The notes below the pieces were generated by a model that saw nothing but the letters and a program-made list of their open reading frames with translations, was not told where the DNA came from and made no database searches. Below are positions 20,824-32,356 of a stretch of 64,000 nt of DNA, piece by piece; position 1 is the first letter of the stretch, and each line of letters begins with the position of its first letter. The translations under genes and the position numbers were made by a program. The DNA comes from Apiotrichum sp. Y4204 (lineage: Eukaryota; Basidiomycota; Tremellomycetes; Trichosporonales; Trichosporonaceae): positions 31,201 through 95,200 of the forward strand of contig JAMYHL010000111.1 of the NCBI GenBank assembly GCA_025531455.1, in the 5' to 3' direction.

Positions 20824-23800
20824 GATGGCGAGAGGACGAGAAGAAGATGGGGATCAGAGAGGGGAGGGAGAGGGGAGGGGTTGCGGCCTGCTAGGCCTTT
20901 CGGACGGTGTTGTGTATGTTCGTCGTTGTGGTAGAGAGTACTGGCGGTCGAGAAGGAGGGGGTCGGGAGGGCGAATGGGAGAGACACAAGGAGGGTAGTG
21001 CTCAGGGGCAGATGTCGAGGGCTGTCGCTGAGCTTTGGAAGGAAAATAAACAAGAAGTGATTAAACAGATGGCGATGAGACAAGAACTAGTCGAGACAAA
21101 AAGCAAAAGGAATCTAGAATATCGAAAGAGCGTGACGAGTTGGGCGGGCGGGGGATTGGCAGTGGCAAGATGGGGAGGGGCGGCGAGGACGGCGAGAACA
21201 ATGGGAGGAGATGGGGCGGGGAGGTGAGGTGAAATGTTGGCGAAGTGCTGCCGCTGTCGCTGCCGCTGCCCGATGTCCCGGTGCCGATGAGAGGAGGGGA
21301 GGAGGAGGAGATTGAGATGGCGATGTCGGGGGGTGTGTCGGAGATGGAGAGATGGAGAGATGGCGATGGAGATGCGAGTGATGGACCCAGCGCAGTGCCC
21401 AATGGCCTAGTCGGGCAAGGAGCAAAGGACAGCGAGAGTACGCCCCAGGGAGGGGTCCGAGAGCGCGGGTATGGGTATGGGACCTCGGGGAGAGGTTTGC
21501 AAAGGACAAGCAGGACGAGGAGGAGGGACCTGCGTGTTGGCGGCGTGTATTCGCGTCTGAGCGGGAGGGAGAGGGAGGGAGAGGGGGGGAGGGTTTGGAA
21601 CGAGTGCTCCCTGGAACACCAAAAGTACACTCAAACACAACACCCAAGTAGTAGAAGTAAAATAGGATACACAATGGCCAGAAGGAGCAGTTAAAAAAAG
21701 GTTTAGAGCGAGTAAGAGGGCCTGGGGATTTTGAGGGGAGGAGGGAGGGAGAGATGTGTCGGTGTTGTCGATGTGTATACAACACGTCGTTGTCTCTTGG
21801 AGTTGTTGTCTTCTTGAGGTGGCGATCCTCAATCTCAGTCTTGATCTCTTGATAACTTGCTGACGGTGAAGAAGCAAGCAAGCAACGCATGCGCGCATGC
21901 GGAGACACGAATGGATGCATGTCATCGATCGCCCCCCATCATCATACATGTGCATGCTGCCGTGGTACGGTGGACATACAGTTCCGCTCCTGCCGGGTGT
22001 GCGTGCGTGTTTACGTCCAAGAGAAAAAAAAAGCGAGGAACGACAAGGAGGAGGGGAGCAGGCCGGGAGGGTGGAGGAGGGAGGTAAGAGGTAGTATCCG
22101 TTCCTCTCCTCTGGCATCTCACCTGTGTGGGCTCCTCTTTGTCTTGTCTCGTTCATGTCTCTCTCTCTCTCCGTCCCTCGTGCCTGCCGAATGGCCCGAA
22201 CGTGCACACTCCCGGGGCGGTCTGGCAGCCTGGGCGGCGAGGGGATCAAGAGGAGAGGGAGCAGCACACTTGCCGTACAAGATAATCCAGGTGGCCAGTT
22301 GCTCGCCGAGCTCCAGCTGCCGTTCTTCCCTGTACGCCTCTTCGGCTCCACCCTGCCGCACGGTAGTACCAACGGCATGCATACTCTTTCCTCGAGACTT
22401 TCCTTGATTCTAGAGATCCTCGGCGGCTCGTCATCATTCATTGGATCTCTCATATCTCGTCCTCTCGTCTCGTCTCGGAATGGGCTAGGGAGACGGTCGA
22501 AAGGGGATGAATTGTCTCGGGTGGGCGCCAGCTATACCGCCCAGGGAGAGGAGGCCGAGGCTGGCCACGCCAAATGTCCGTAACAAGCTAACAGGCCCAT
22601 AAAGCTGGAGCCGTGTCGTCGGTCGCGGGTCCAACGGCCACCGGCCGGCAGTGGCGCAGTGACAGCATCTCAGAGTAACGTGCTCCTCAAGCTCGGTTGC
22701 TCTGCGTCTCCCCTCTCTCTCCTGCATCGGGCTCTCCCTCTGCGCCATCTCGATCCCCGTGCCTCGTTGCCGACCCCTCTGACCCTCACCGACCCTCTGA
22801 CCCTCACAGTCTGTCTCCCACTCTCTGACAATCACCCGCCCGCCCAGCAGCCATGCTGCCGGCATTGCCGCCTTGCGCGCCTTGCGTAACACCTGGTAAT
22901 GAGCCCTGGAGCCCACAAGGCCGCAATGTGACACTGTGCATACCGTCCGAGCCGCAGCCTGCAGTGGCTCTCCTGCTCCCTGCCGTTGCTCTACCGCTCT
23001 TGCTGCGGCGGCGCTGCCGTGTCGTAGCCGGGATGCAACCCTGAGTCAGCCGCCCCTTAGCCGTACAGGTGTAGTAACTGCCGCCATGCCGCCCTCATGC
23101 GCAGAGCTGGAGGCCAGAGGGCGTGATTTCGCTGTAGCAAGCAGCAAGTAGCGAGCAGCGAGCAGCAAAGAACACGAGGCCGACGGCACCACCCAGCTCT
23201 CCCCAAAGTCAAAGCCAGCAGGCCAGGAGCTCGGAGCGCACTCCGCCCAGCCAAAGTCATACAGGGCATCGAATGCTTCCCGGTCCTGGACCTGGCCCTT
23301 ATTCGGAAGCCGCCCGCCTGTCATGAGCCCCAAGGCATCACGACTTGAAGCTTCAAGGCCACGCATAGAGGCTGTTTGCCTTTTCAAGCGATAGCCTGCA
23401 GATTGCAGCCCCCCCACGCAGACCCGCACTGCCAGGCCAGGACAGCGGCGCAGGCGCGTCTCCCCCTCCCGCGACGCGTCGATTCCGCATGTAGCAACTC
23501 TCATCATTCGGGCGACGTACGCCCCGTTGTCGGGCCCATTTCCGTGGAGGAAGAGTACCGCACTACAGAAGATCTTGTCTGTTTTCCAGTTTTGTGGGTG
23601 ACTATCCTCATCCCTGCTATTTTCGATGGCGAGCAGCAATGACTTTACAAGTTGTCTGTCTCGGAGTGGTCCAGCCCCAGCTCCAGCTCTCCTCGTCGGC
23701 TCCCTCGCCGGGCTCCCGGCTCCAGGCTCTAGGACTCTCGGGCTGATGTCAGTGGCGCGCACCAGTGGAGCCCCAACGACCGGACCTACGGTGGGGTGTG

Positions 23801-24267
23801 ATCGTATCTGCATCTCTAGATCTCTAGCCTCGTGTGAAGAGGGACCAGGGCCGACGGGCTTTGGGCTTTGAGATCCCAGGAATCGATCCCTTACGAGCTC
23901 ACGTATGGAAAGCATACGGATCGCAAAGGCAGAAATAGCGCCAGCACTGATTCCTGCTTCCTGCTTCCTGCCACTCCCCTCGGCCGCCGCCAACCGCAGT
24001 TCGTGCACGGCCTGCGCGGCCCGTTCCCGGCATCACGGCAAGCTCCTGGACGCTGGACTAGCCCGGAACGGTTAGTATTCGGGCATGTGGCCGATGACAT
24101 CGCAGCCTGTGTAGAGCTGCGATCCTACTCCGACCCGATCCCATCCCAGAATTGGAGTCCAGTTTTAGCACACATTGCATTCTATTATCTACATACAGTG
24201 TCGTCGCTCGTATCCGTGCATCCGTCCTGTCCCGTCGTCTCGTCTCATCACGCAGTAATTGTGCACT
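20824..24267. other. 3.4-kb intergenic stretch without a convincing gene
   Basis: Upstream of the Ser-rich protein gene and downstream of the OSBP gene. 20.8-22.5 kb is purine-rich on the plus strand (pyrimidine-rich on the minus strand), as expected for a long 5' leader of the minus-strand gene; it yields a biased 348-residue open frame (21407-22453) that I do not accept. A 320-codon minus-strand frame at 23046-24008 has ordinary composition but no recognisable motif. A duplicated CTCTGACCCTCACCGAC-type sequence lies at ~22778-22810. Confidence 0.4.
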
Positions 24268-27100
24268 CTACGCGCTCGCGGGCGTGCCGTTGGCGCTGCT
24301 CGCACCGTTCGCACCGCTCGCACCATTCGTGCCGGTCTCACTGCCCTCATCCGACTCTCCGCCGGCAGCACCGACGGCGCGCACCCGTGCAATCTCGTCC
24401 TCGACAGCCTGCCGCCCAGCAGAGGTGAGCATGGGCCGGCCGTCAGTGTAGTCCTTTTCAAAGTACCGCGTCTCGTGTCTGCTGTCAGCGAGGAACAGAT
24501 GAAAGCCGAGGCGGTGCCACTAATCTCGGGAACCAAGCTCCAACCTCGGCTCCAATCTCAGTGGAGTCCGCCTATTCCGGCCCCGGAGATCACTCTGATA
24601 CTCACTCTCCACCCACAGCCTTGAGCTTCGCGGCGATATCACGCTGACGCTGTTCAATCACCTGCTTCTGCTTAGTCGCCTCGCTCCAGTTCTTGCCGAA
24701 CAGATTTTCCGTCACGGGATTCCAGAGCCGACGGCTCTCCTGCGGCTCCTGCTCGTCGATTGGGCGAACCAGTTTTGGGATCAGTGCCAGCTGGTCCATG
24801 TCGAGCAGAAGCGTCCACTCCTGTGATGTTAGATGCTGTCAAGGTTCACGTGGCATGCACTGCCGCCGTCCCGATCGCGACTTTATCTCTAATCACTGCG
24901 GCCGGTTCCTCGACTATTCTCCGCTATCGTGTCCCGGGTGATACGCTGAGCTTATTGTGGCGGCTCCAACAATAACCTCTTTGCCACAAGGTTGACACAG
25001 CTCGGTCACAAGGTTCCCGGCCGAAGCCAATACCTTGATGGATGAATTCCATGGCTCCCACAGAATGGGCCACAGCTTCAGTGGCCGCTTCACTCTCCCA
25101 GAATGTCACCTTGAGAGACCGCCAGCTCTGAGATCGCCAAACTCCGTTCCGCTACACCTGCCACTCACCTTCTGTCCTTTGAGGCGGTACCGGATCTGGC
25201 GCATCCAGTTGCCCTCAATGTGCGCGACGACCATCTCGCTCGGCACCTGCTTGGGCTTCTTCCACTCCTCTGCCGCAGTGTCGCCCGTCTTGTACCGGAA
25301 GATGACACCGTCGAGTAGGAAACGGGGCTTGCCGATCCACGACTGGGGGTGTCAGCGTGTATCGCATGCGATGTGACTAAGTGACCGCAGTAATGTGAAG
25401 GCACAAGCATGACGCGTAACTCGCGGAGCCTGTGCAATCACACAGCACACAGGCACCGACAGTTAGAATGTGAAGACTTGTGAAGATACTGTCATGAGTG
25501 GTTCATGGGAACCAGCCACTCCACATGTCCATCTGCCGGCAGCCCATGTGCATGTTCGCGGTAACCCATGTGCGCGACATGAGCACACGCAACCATGACA
25601 TAGAGGTCATATGCATATGGCCTCATGCCACACACCACACGTTGATCCACGTACCTCATCCTTGTAGTCGAGCAGCACGCGCAACCGCGTGGCGCCGTCA
25701 CCGCCGCGGACCGTGACGGAAATCTGGTCGCTCATGGTACCATAGTACGAGCCCTTGAGGATGCCATTGACCTGCGCCTCAGGGTGTGTGATCTGGTACT
25801 CTTCGCCCTTGCCTGGTCCGTCGCGGAGGATGCGCACAAAGATACCCTTGTTGAGCGGACCGGGACCGAGGCGGATAGCTGATGTTAGAACGTTTCCTGC
25901 AACGATACCACTCCTCTTGCTCACCAGGGAAGGACACCTTGGCCATGATCTGGTCAACACCGACGGCCTCGATGCCGCGCTCGGGACAGTAGTAGTATGC
26001 GGCCGAGACCGGTGGGTGATGGCTAGTCTGCTCGCAGAGAAAGACAACTGTGACCTTCTCGCTGTCCCGGACGCCAGCGTCCATTTCTCGCGGAAGAATC
26101 TCGTCACCAGGACCCGGGATCGCCTGGCGCATCGCCGCCATGTCGAACGGGTCCTTCTTCTTCTCCCCACGCGACGACGCGGCGGATCGGATAGAGGACA
26201 CCTCGCTTCCAGTGCCTGCAAAACCACCATGTTCTGGACCGAGAACAGGCGTCGACCATCCGGATCCACCCTGGCCACCGTACTGGGGCTCATTCGGCAG
26301 AGGCACATGGACATGCGTCCGCACAATCGGCATGCCAGTCTCCTCATCAATCTTCAACGGGGGAACGCGCCATCCGCAACGGAAGTGCTCGCCTTGGTGT
26401 GAGCTACACCAAAATTGTAATCTCACCAAGTGCAGAGTTGTACGTCTTTCCAAGACGAGCGCGAACAAACTTGAGATCCTTAGAGAACAGGAAACGGAGC
26501 ACAGCAAGCATCCGTTCGAGGTCGTCGGAGCTGTCACCGATACTATGACGTCAGTGAAAAGTACCACTTTTGCAGGACCACTCACGCAGCAAAGATATCG
26601 GCACGGTCGGCGTACTGCCAGTACTCGAGGTTTGGGATCGGCTCGAGCAGCGAGGCTGGAAGGGAGAGGCGACTAAGTGTGTCAGTGTGGCCACGACGGA
26701 GCTCACTCACAGATTGGCGAGATCCTTGACACCAACGAGCCTAATGTGTCAGCTAGCTGCGGTGGGAGATGTGAAAAGGTGGTCTACGCTGCGCCCACCA
26801 CGTTTTGACTGTGATCGTAGTGTGAAGACGTATTGTGCGGACTGGTGGAGACGTGTCGTGGGAGAAGGGTGGCTGGGTCCGTGTCGTGATGTGCGGACAG
26901 AGTGTCCAAACCTTGCGATTCGCCCCCCTCATGTCTCCACACGCAACGTGCACTTACTTCTTCAGTAGACCCATAAGAATACGCATCTTGCCCTCCTCGC
27001 CTCCGCTGCCGACGTCCGGCAGGGTGGCCGGGGCTCCCGTGTCGTCTGTGAACGACTGGGTAGCTGGGGCGGGGACAACCAGAATTTGGGGTGTAGCCAT
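24268..27100 (-). CDS. Oxysterol-binding protein homologue, Kes1/Osh4 type
   Basis: Nine exons: 27100..26958, 26740..26711, 26672..26586, 26542..26427, 26392..25925, 25878..25655, 25342..25169, 24820..24606 and 24478..24268; 555 aa. Transfers sterol and PI4P between membranes. The OSBP signature EQTSHHPPVSA is intact (~residue 244). The lid and core follow: RLSLPASLLEPIPNLEYWQY, ILKGSYYGTMSDQISVTVRG, NWMRQIRYRL and NPVTENLFGKNWSEATKQK. No PH or ankyrin domain, so a short Osh4/Kes1-like member. Between VHVPLPNEP and VTVVFLCEQTS there is a Gly/Ser-rich insertion of ~60 residues not found in yeast Kes1, and the Ala/Gly/Ser tail is also extra; the protein is therefore longer than the usual ~435. 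Exon 2 is 30 nt. Each junction was chosen on frame and on a GTRNGN donor. Confidence 0.92.
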
Positions 27101-28325
27101 CGCGGATAAGGTGAGGGCCGGAGATGTGGGGGTGGCGGCGAGCGTAGGGTCGCGATGGGGCAGCGATGACGAAGGGGCGGAATGGATCCAGAATCGAGGA
27201 CGAATAGGGCGAACGTGGTTGAGAAGCAAGAGGTGGAGATGGAAATGTAGATTACACGGTCACACAAGGTGCGATTGTAACGATACCGGAGGGGAGGGGT
27301 GGCACGATGCACGATGCAATGCGCGACGGAGTGATCCAATACGACAAGTGCAGTCGATAGAGCATTGCCCGAGATACGATCACGGTATTGCAAGGACCCC
27401 GCAGCAACAAGGCCGTGCAATGATCGCAGTCAGTGGGATCCCAAGTACCAGTGCGAGGTAAGCGCGACACATGGCAAGGCGGTGGTACACGTCCAGAATG
27501 AGCGTCACAGGAACGGTCAAAACCGGGCAGCGGTAGTCCGAGCGTCCGAGCGCCACAACGACGACGAGCGCGAGGTCGCGTCAACATGTCGGCATGAGCG
27601 TTTGATCGAGGGCGTTGCGGCGGCGGCGGGGCGCAGGGTTCGAAACGACCACACCACGGCACGACGCGAGCGCGGTTGAGCAAGGGGCCAAGAGTCGTGA
27701 TGAATGAGGAAATCGGCCGGGTTGTCCGGAGCACGGGGAGGGAGAACGTGCGCGCGCAGCAAGACGATCATCCGGAGCAGGAGATCAGGAAACATGAAGC
27801 AAAAAAATATGCAGAATATCACCGATCGAAAAGCAGCGTGTCAGCATCAGCGCGAGGGAGAGGGGGAATGAGACACGGCAAAGCCAAGTGTGCAAAAATA
27901 TCAACGACCACAACGCTTCACGTACTGCGCCGCTCGTGCACAAAGACAGAAGCGAACACGGAAGCACGATGGAGAAGGTGGCGACCATCGCTCAGCGCGC
28001 GTGACAGCCCCGCACCCCATGGGCCTTCCAATGTGAAGCGGGCCAGCGAGGCATCGAGAAGCGCGAAGGGCGAAGCGCGAAGCGTGCCTTCGGCTGCATG
28101 TGTGTGCGCCCGGACATGGATGCACCTGTGCCTCGTACACATGTCGCCAAGCATGTGCGCACAGCACGCTCACAAGCGGTGCAATGCAACAACGGGACAT
28201 GGGTGTTTAGGCCCCAATGGGGCGCTGGTCGTTGGCTGGCGATAACGAACGTGCGGCTCAGTCCGGGTAGGGTGGAGGTGCGGTTGCCACCGGCAGTGGA
28301 GGCTGGGTGTTGACCACCGGGGTGT
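27101..28325. other. Intergenic: OSBP promoter side, about 1.2 kb
   Basis: Upstream of the OSBP gene. No conserved coding. Open frames on both strands are short and Arg-rich. Nothing else seen. Confidence 0.4.
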
Positions 28326-28513
28326 TCAGAGCGACGCTCCCCAGAACCCAGTGCACACTGCGGCGCGCAGAGTCCGTCGAGCGCAGCGACAATGGCAGCG
28401 ACAGCGGCCCAAACGACAACAACAACAGAGAACTCATGCCGTCACGGTCACTTACCCGGATCGTCATCGGTCGGGATGGCGAGCTTTGGGGCGGCGCCCT
28501 TGTCCTTGCCCAT
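28326..28513 (-). CDS. Possible 29-residue microprotein, two exons
   Basis: Exons 28513..28456 and 28357..28326. A start codon follows a leader that looks like a real fungal 5' UTR (CT-rich, then CTACCCACAACGTCTAGCACA). The first exon codes MGKDKGAAPKLAIPTDDDP and ends at a consensus GTAAGT donor. Joining to the CAG at 28358-28360 keeps frame and codes CTGFWGASL before a stop. Another acceptor at ~28305 would give a longer, poorly supported tail. I know no family with this sequence. Evidence is only the start context, donor and frame. Confidence 0.25.
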
Positions 28514-28965
28514 TGTGCTAGACGTTGTGGGTAGAGGTTTGTGTGGATATCAAAAAGTCGAGAGGGGAGCGCTGTGCTGCTGTGTACAGTAGCGAGGGGG
28601 TGCTGCAGCGAGGAGCAAAGAGAGTTGTGGATGAGACAAAAGAAGTTTGGAATAGAGTGGAACTGGAGAGACGGAACAGTGAAAAAGGTGGAGTGGAGTG
28701 GAGTGAGTAGCAGTAGTGAGTACCCACCCTCATTCATTCCCCAACCCGCTGCTTGCCATTGTGGACTATTACTGGAGTCTGTTCCCGGCTGCAACCGCCT
28801 CTGCTTCTTGCTCAGATGCCGCTCTCAGCTGCTGGTGGCCCTTGCCCTGGGTTGGACTGGTGGTGGTGTCCAGCTGCTCTCTTGCTCGTGCCGCGGACTG
28901 TGGTCCAGCTGCCCACAGAAATGTCATCATCATCATCATAAGGGACCACAATGCGGGAAGTGTGC

Positions 28966-28990
28966 AGCCCAGCCCAGCCCAGCCCAGCCC
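28966..28990. repeat. (AGCCC)5 tandem repeat
   Basis: Five head-to-tail pentamers directly after a CAT-trinucleotide tract. Simple-sequence DNA in intergenic territory. Confidence 0.9.
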
Positions 28991-31757
28991 AGTCAAAGCC
29001 CACTCCGGCAGCTCTGGCCCACCCTTGAGCCCTCAAGCTACCCCCGACTCCCACCCCACATGCACAAGAGGCCGAGTGGGTTTGAGGGTCCGCCGCACCT
29101 CGGCGTTCAACCGCCGAGCTCCGAACCGGATACCGCCATCAGCATCGACTACTGTGTCAAAAATAGTGCAGTCCGTTACTTCTGCCAGCCAGGATTAACA
29201 GAAGCAAGCATGTCCTGGTGCCAAAACTGGCACGACAATGTACGACAAGTTGGGCACCCGGCACAACATGTTCTTCAGATCTTCATTCCCTCTCTCTGTG
29301 CTCCATATCCTTCAGTCCAAAATTGACAGATGCTCCCCGCGCGGACCGGCGCGCAGCGCGCAGCACACCCACGCGCGGACGTCCGATCGGCAGACGCGAT
29401 CACCGCGGGCTCATCAGTGCCTCGGACTAAATTAATCACACACGCGCGGCGCCGCGCCGTGGCGGGGCGGGGAGCAGCAGAGTTGTGGGCAGAGGGCGGG
29501 GGTTTGTGCAGATGTGCGTGCAATGTGCTCTCGAACTAAGACGCACTGCGCGCCTCGTGGTGATGTGCAGCGTGAGCGCGTGCGCGTGTAAGACTTCGGC
29601 GTTGCAGGCGTTGCACGTTACGTTGCAAGTCTTCTCGAAACCCCACGATCGTGCTACTACCGGACACTGCGCGCTTCCCGTGCGTGCGAGCTCACAGAAG
29701 CTCGCGGCCTCGAGGCATCGAGGCCGAAGAGTGCGCCGACGCCGATCAGGGTCCCGAGATCCAGAACGTCCATTCACGCCTGAGGGCCATGCTGGCATAG
29801 CGGAGGGTACAGATGCGGAGATGCGGAGATGCTAAGTTGATGCGATGGTCGATTGGGTGTGGATGCCGAGGCCGAGCCAAGAGCTTCCAAGCCTCCAAGG
29901 TTGCCCCGAGAATCCGGGTCCTTGGGGACAGACGCTGAGACTGCGCATCTGCGGGTCGCGGGCTCGAGGGTCCAGTATCTAGCGACCTTCAGCAGCTCGG
30001 CATGGACATTCTCCTAGGCTGCGCTACGGCTTGCGGCCTGCACTACACTCCGCATCTCCGAGTCCGAGACAGGTCGCGCCGCGATGCCAAGGATCTCGAT
30101 TGTCTCGGGACTGGAAGATGTGCATCGGATGCTGCGCACTGCCTCTCCCGCACCTTGGGGGTCAAGGCAATGAGATAGAATCTAGAATTTCGATTCCATA
30201 GGTGACTGGCCCTCCGGCGTATGGCCGTGTCCGTTGATATCCAGAGCTGTGGCTCGGTGCTCGCTTTAGATCGCTCTCGAGCTCTGGATCTCTGGACGAG
30301 GTGCGCCGCATGGGACGCTGCTGCGCATATCAAGACGCAATGCACAACACAAAATAATGCACACGATGTAAACACGCAATCCATGCAAGGGCATGCAGCG
30401 CAAACATATGTCCACATGTCCGGTCCACATGGTCATGCGCAGGACAGGCAGACCGTGCACTGATCAAAGCCGCATGCTGCGCGGCGGCGCGATGGCCAGC
30501 TCACCAGCTCTGCCATTCGGCCATCTGCGAGCTGCAAGATCAAGATTGCACGTACGCGGAAGCTTGGCGCTCCACATGCCCAGCATGCCAGCGGCCCACG
30601 CCACGCCGAGCCGGCGGCACAAACGAGCCAAGAAGCACCAATCTGCCGTCAGCCGCTATCACCTGCGCGCTGCGAGGCACGGCTGGACAGGTACTGGTTC
30701 CCTTCCGGCCCGGGCCGGGCGAGGCGACGTCGCCCAGTAGATTCTGGACCGGCCGAGGGGGGCGGACGCCAGGTAGACATGACTGCAACTATGAGCCAAC
30801 GCCGCCAACACACCTCCGGCCTCTGTCCTACCTCCGCAGCTCGGATGCGGCGTGCAGTACGCAAACTTTCAGTACAATTACCTCAAGCCTCGTGATGGCA
30901 CTCAACTAATTTTGAAACGAATCTCATGGTCACTCCGGTACACCGGGCAATGTCTGGGCAGGCCCCCGCCCTCGTGCCGCGTTTCATGTCGGGGACCCGA
31001 AACGCTGACAACCCGGGTCGGAGATCGTGGGCGTGCTGGACTCTTCTTGTACTAGGGTTCCGGAGTGAAGAAGAGCATGCAGACATTGTTGAGAGATGAC
31101 AGATTACCCGGGTGTTCAGCTTGGCGAGCATTGCCGTATATAGCGAGCGTCTGTGAATCCGCAGATGTGCTGTGATTCCAAGTTCAACTGTTTTATGACG
31201 CTCGCTGGCATATCCCCATAAGCAGGTGCGCACACTGGAGCACAACAGGCAACGAGCGACGATACACATTGCTACCTTCGCCCATCGCGTCGTTTGTGGT
31301 CCGATGCGGAAGCCACAGCCCTGGGTTCCGTCTCGGAGGCGCAGTGGCGCCAGGCGTAGATGTGAACAAGACTGCGGCGGATCGCGTCGCACGTTGCAGA
31401 CGCACTCGCCGTGCGCTGTGCAGTTGCTGTGCATTTGGATCGCGTCGCAGTCGCGTCGGCCGTCAGCGCATGGTGCTCAATTGACAGTTGCACGTCTGCC
31501 CTATTCATGTTGAGCTGTCGACCTTAAGATCTTGAGCTTGATCTTGTTCTCATGTTCTGCAGGCTGCAGGACAAGTTCCGACAGTCCCCTCAATTTGCAG
31601 CAGATATCAAAACAGATGAATCCGGTCCACAATCCACGAACCAGCAAACCACCAAATCGCGGGGAATATCATACTGGGATCGTTGGGGTTCTCGTTGGGC
31701 AGTGGTGCAGTACGGGAAATGAATCAGAGAAACAAGACTACATAAACAATCCGCACT

Positions 31758-32356
31758 ACGCGTCGTCGCCTTCCAGCTAGCTTCCATTGCCTATTTCTGT
31801 GATTGTTGGGGACCAGCTACGGCGCTAGTGCGCTAGTGACTAGTGGCGGGCACTGTAGACATCGTGGGATCGTGGTCATTGACGATCATGGATCTGCCCC
31901 GAGTGATGGGATTATTGGGGGATCAGTGGGAATCAGTAGGGATCATCGGCCATTGCGGATCATCCCATTGTCAGAGGAGGACGCGTCGAGGGTCGCGACG
32001 CCAAGCGCCAAGGTCTTCGTCGACGCGTCAAAACGATTCACCTTAGTCGGTACTAGCGCGCACAGCGTTGCACCGCTCCGTTTGGAACTAGTCTTTTAGT
32101 TTAAATACCACCATCTTCTGGCGCCGGCGGCGGGGTATGGAATCAAGGAAATCGCAGACGAATCTAACCCGACACAGACTGAGATCTGGAGAGAATCATA
32201 CAACAACCCGACGCGTCGGTCGCGTAGCAGCGTATCCATCCCGCCCATTTTTAACGCAATATAGCACACCACCGACCGTGACAAAGCAGCAATCGACCCA
32301 ATCATACGGCAAGTGTAACGCGCTATATGGGGGTAACGACGCGCGGGCGGACGCGT
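31758..32356. promoter_or_regulatory. Cluster of five ACGCGT (MluI cell-cycle box) motifs
   Basis: ACGCGT occurs at 31758, 31981, 32023, 32211 and 32351, four of them extended to ACGCGTCG; two more lie at 33583 and 33643. I counted only about a dozen others in the rest of the window, so density here is far above background. ACGCGT is the site of the fungal MBF (Mbp1-Swi6) G1/S factor. No G1/S gene is recognised next to it; the nearest start downstream is the RhoGAP gene at 35702. Function is inferred. Confidence 0.35.

Noticed and set aside
21407..22453. 348-codon minus-strand frame
   Set aside because: Ser/Pro/Thr/Arg-only sequence inside a pyrimidine-rich stretch that looks like a long 5' leader; no motif.
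31860..31965. GATC-rich stretch that looks like an imperfect repeat
   Set aside because: Units are irregular in length and spacing; I could not define a period.
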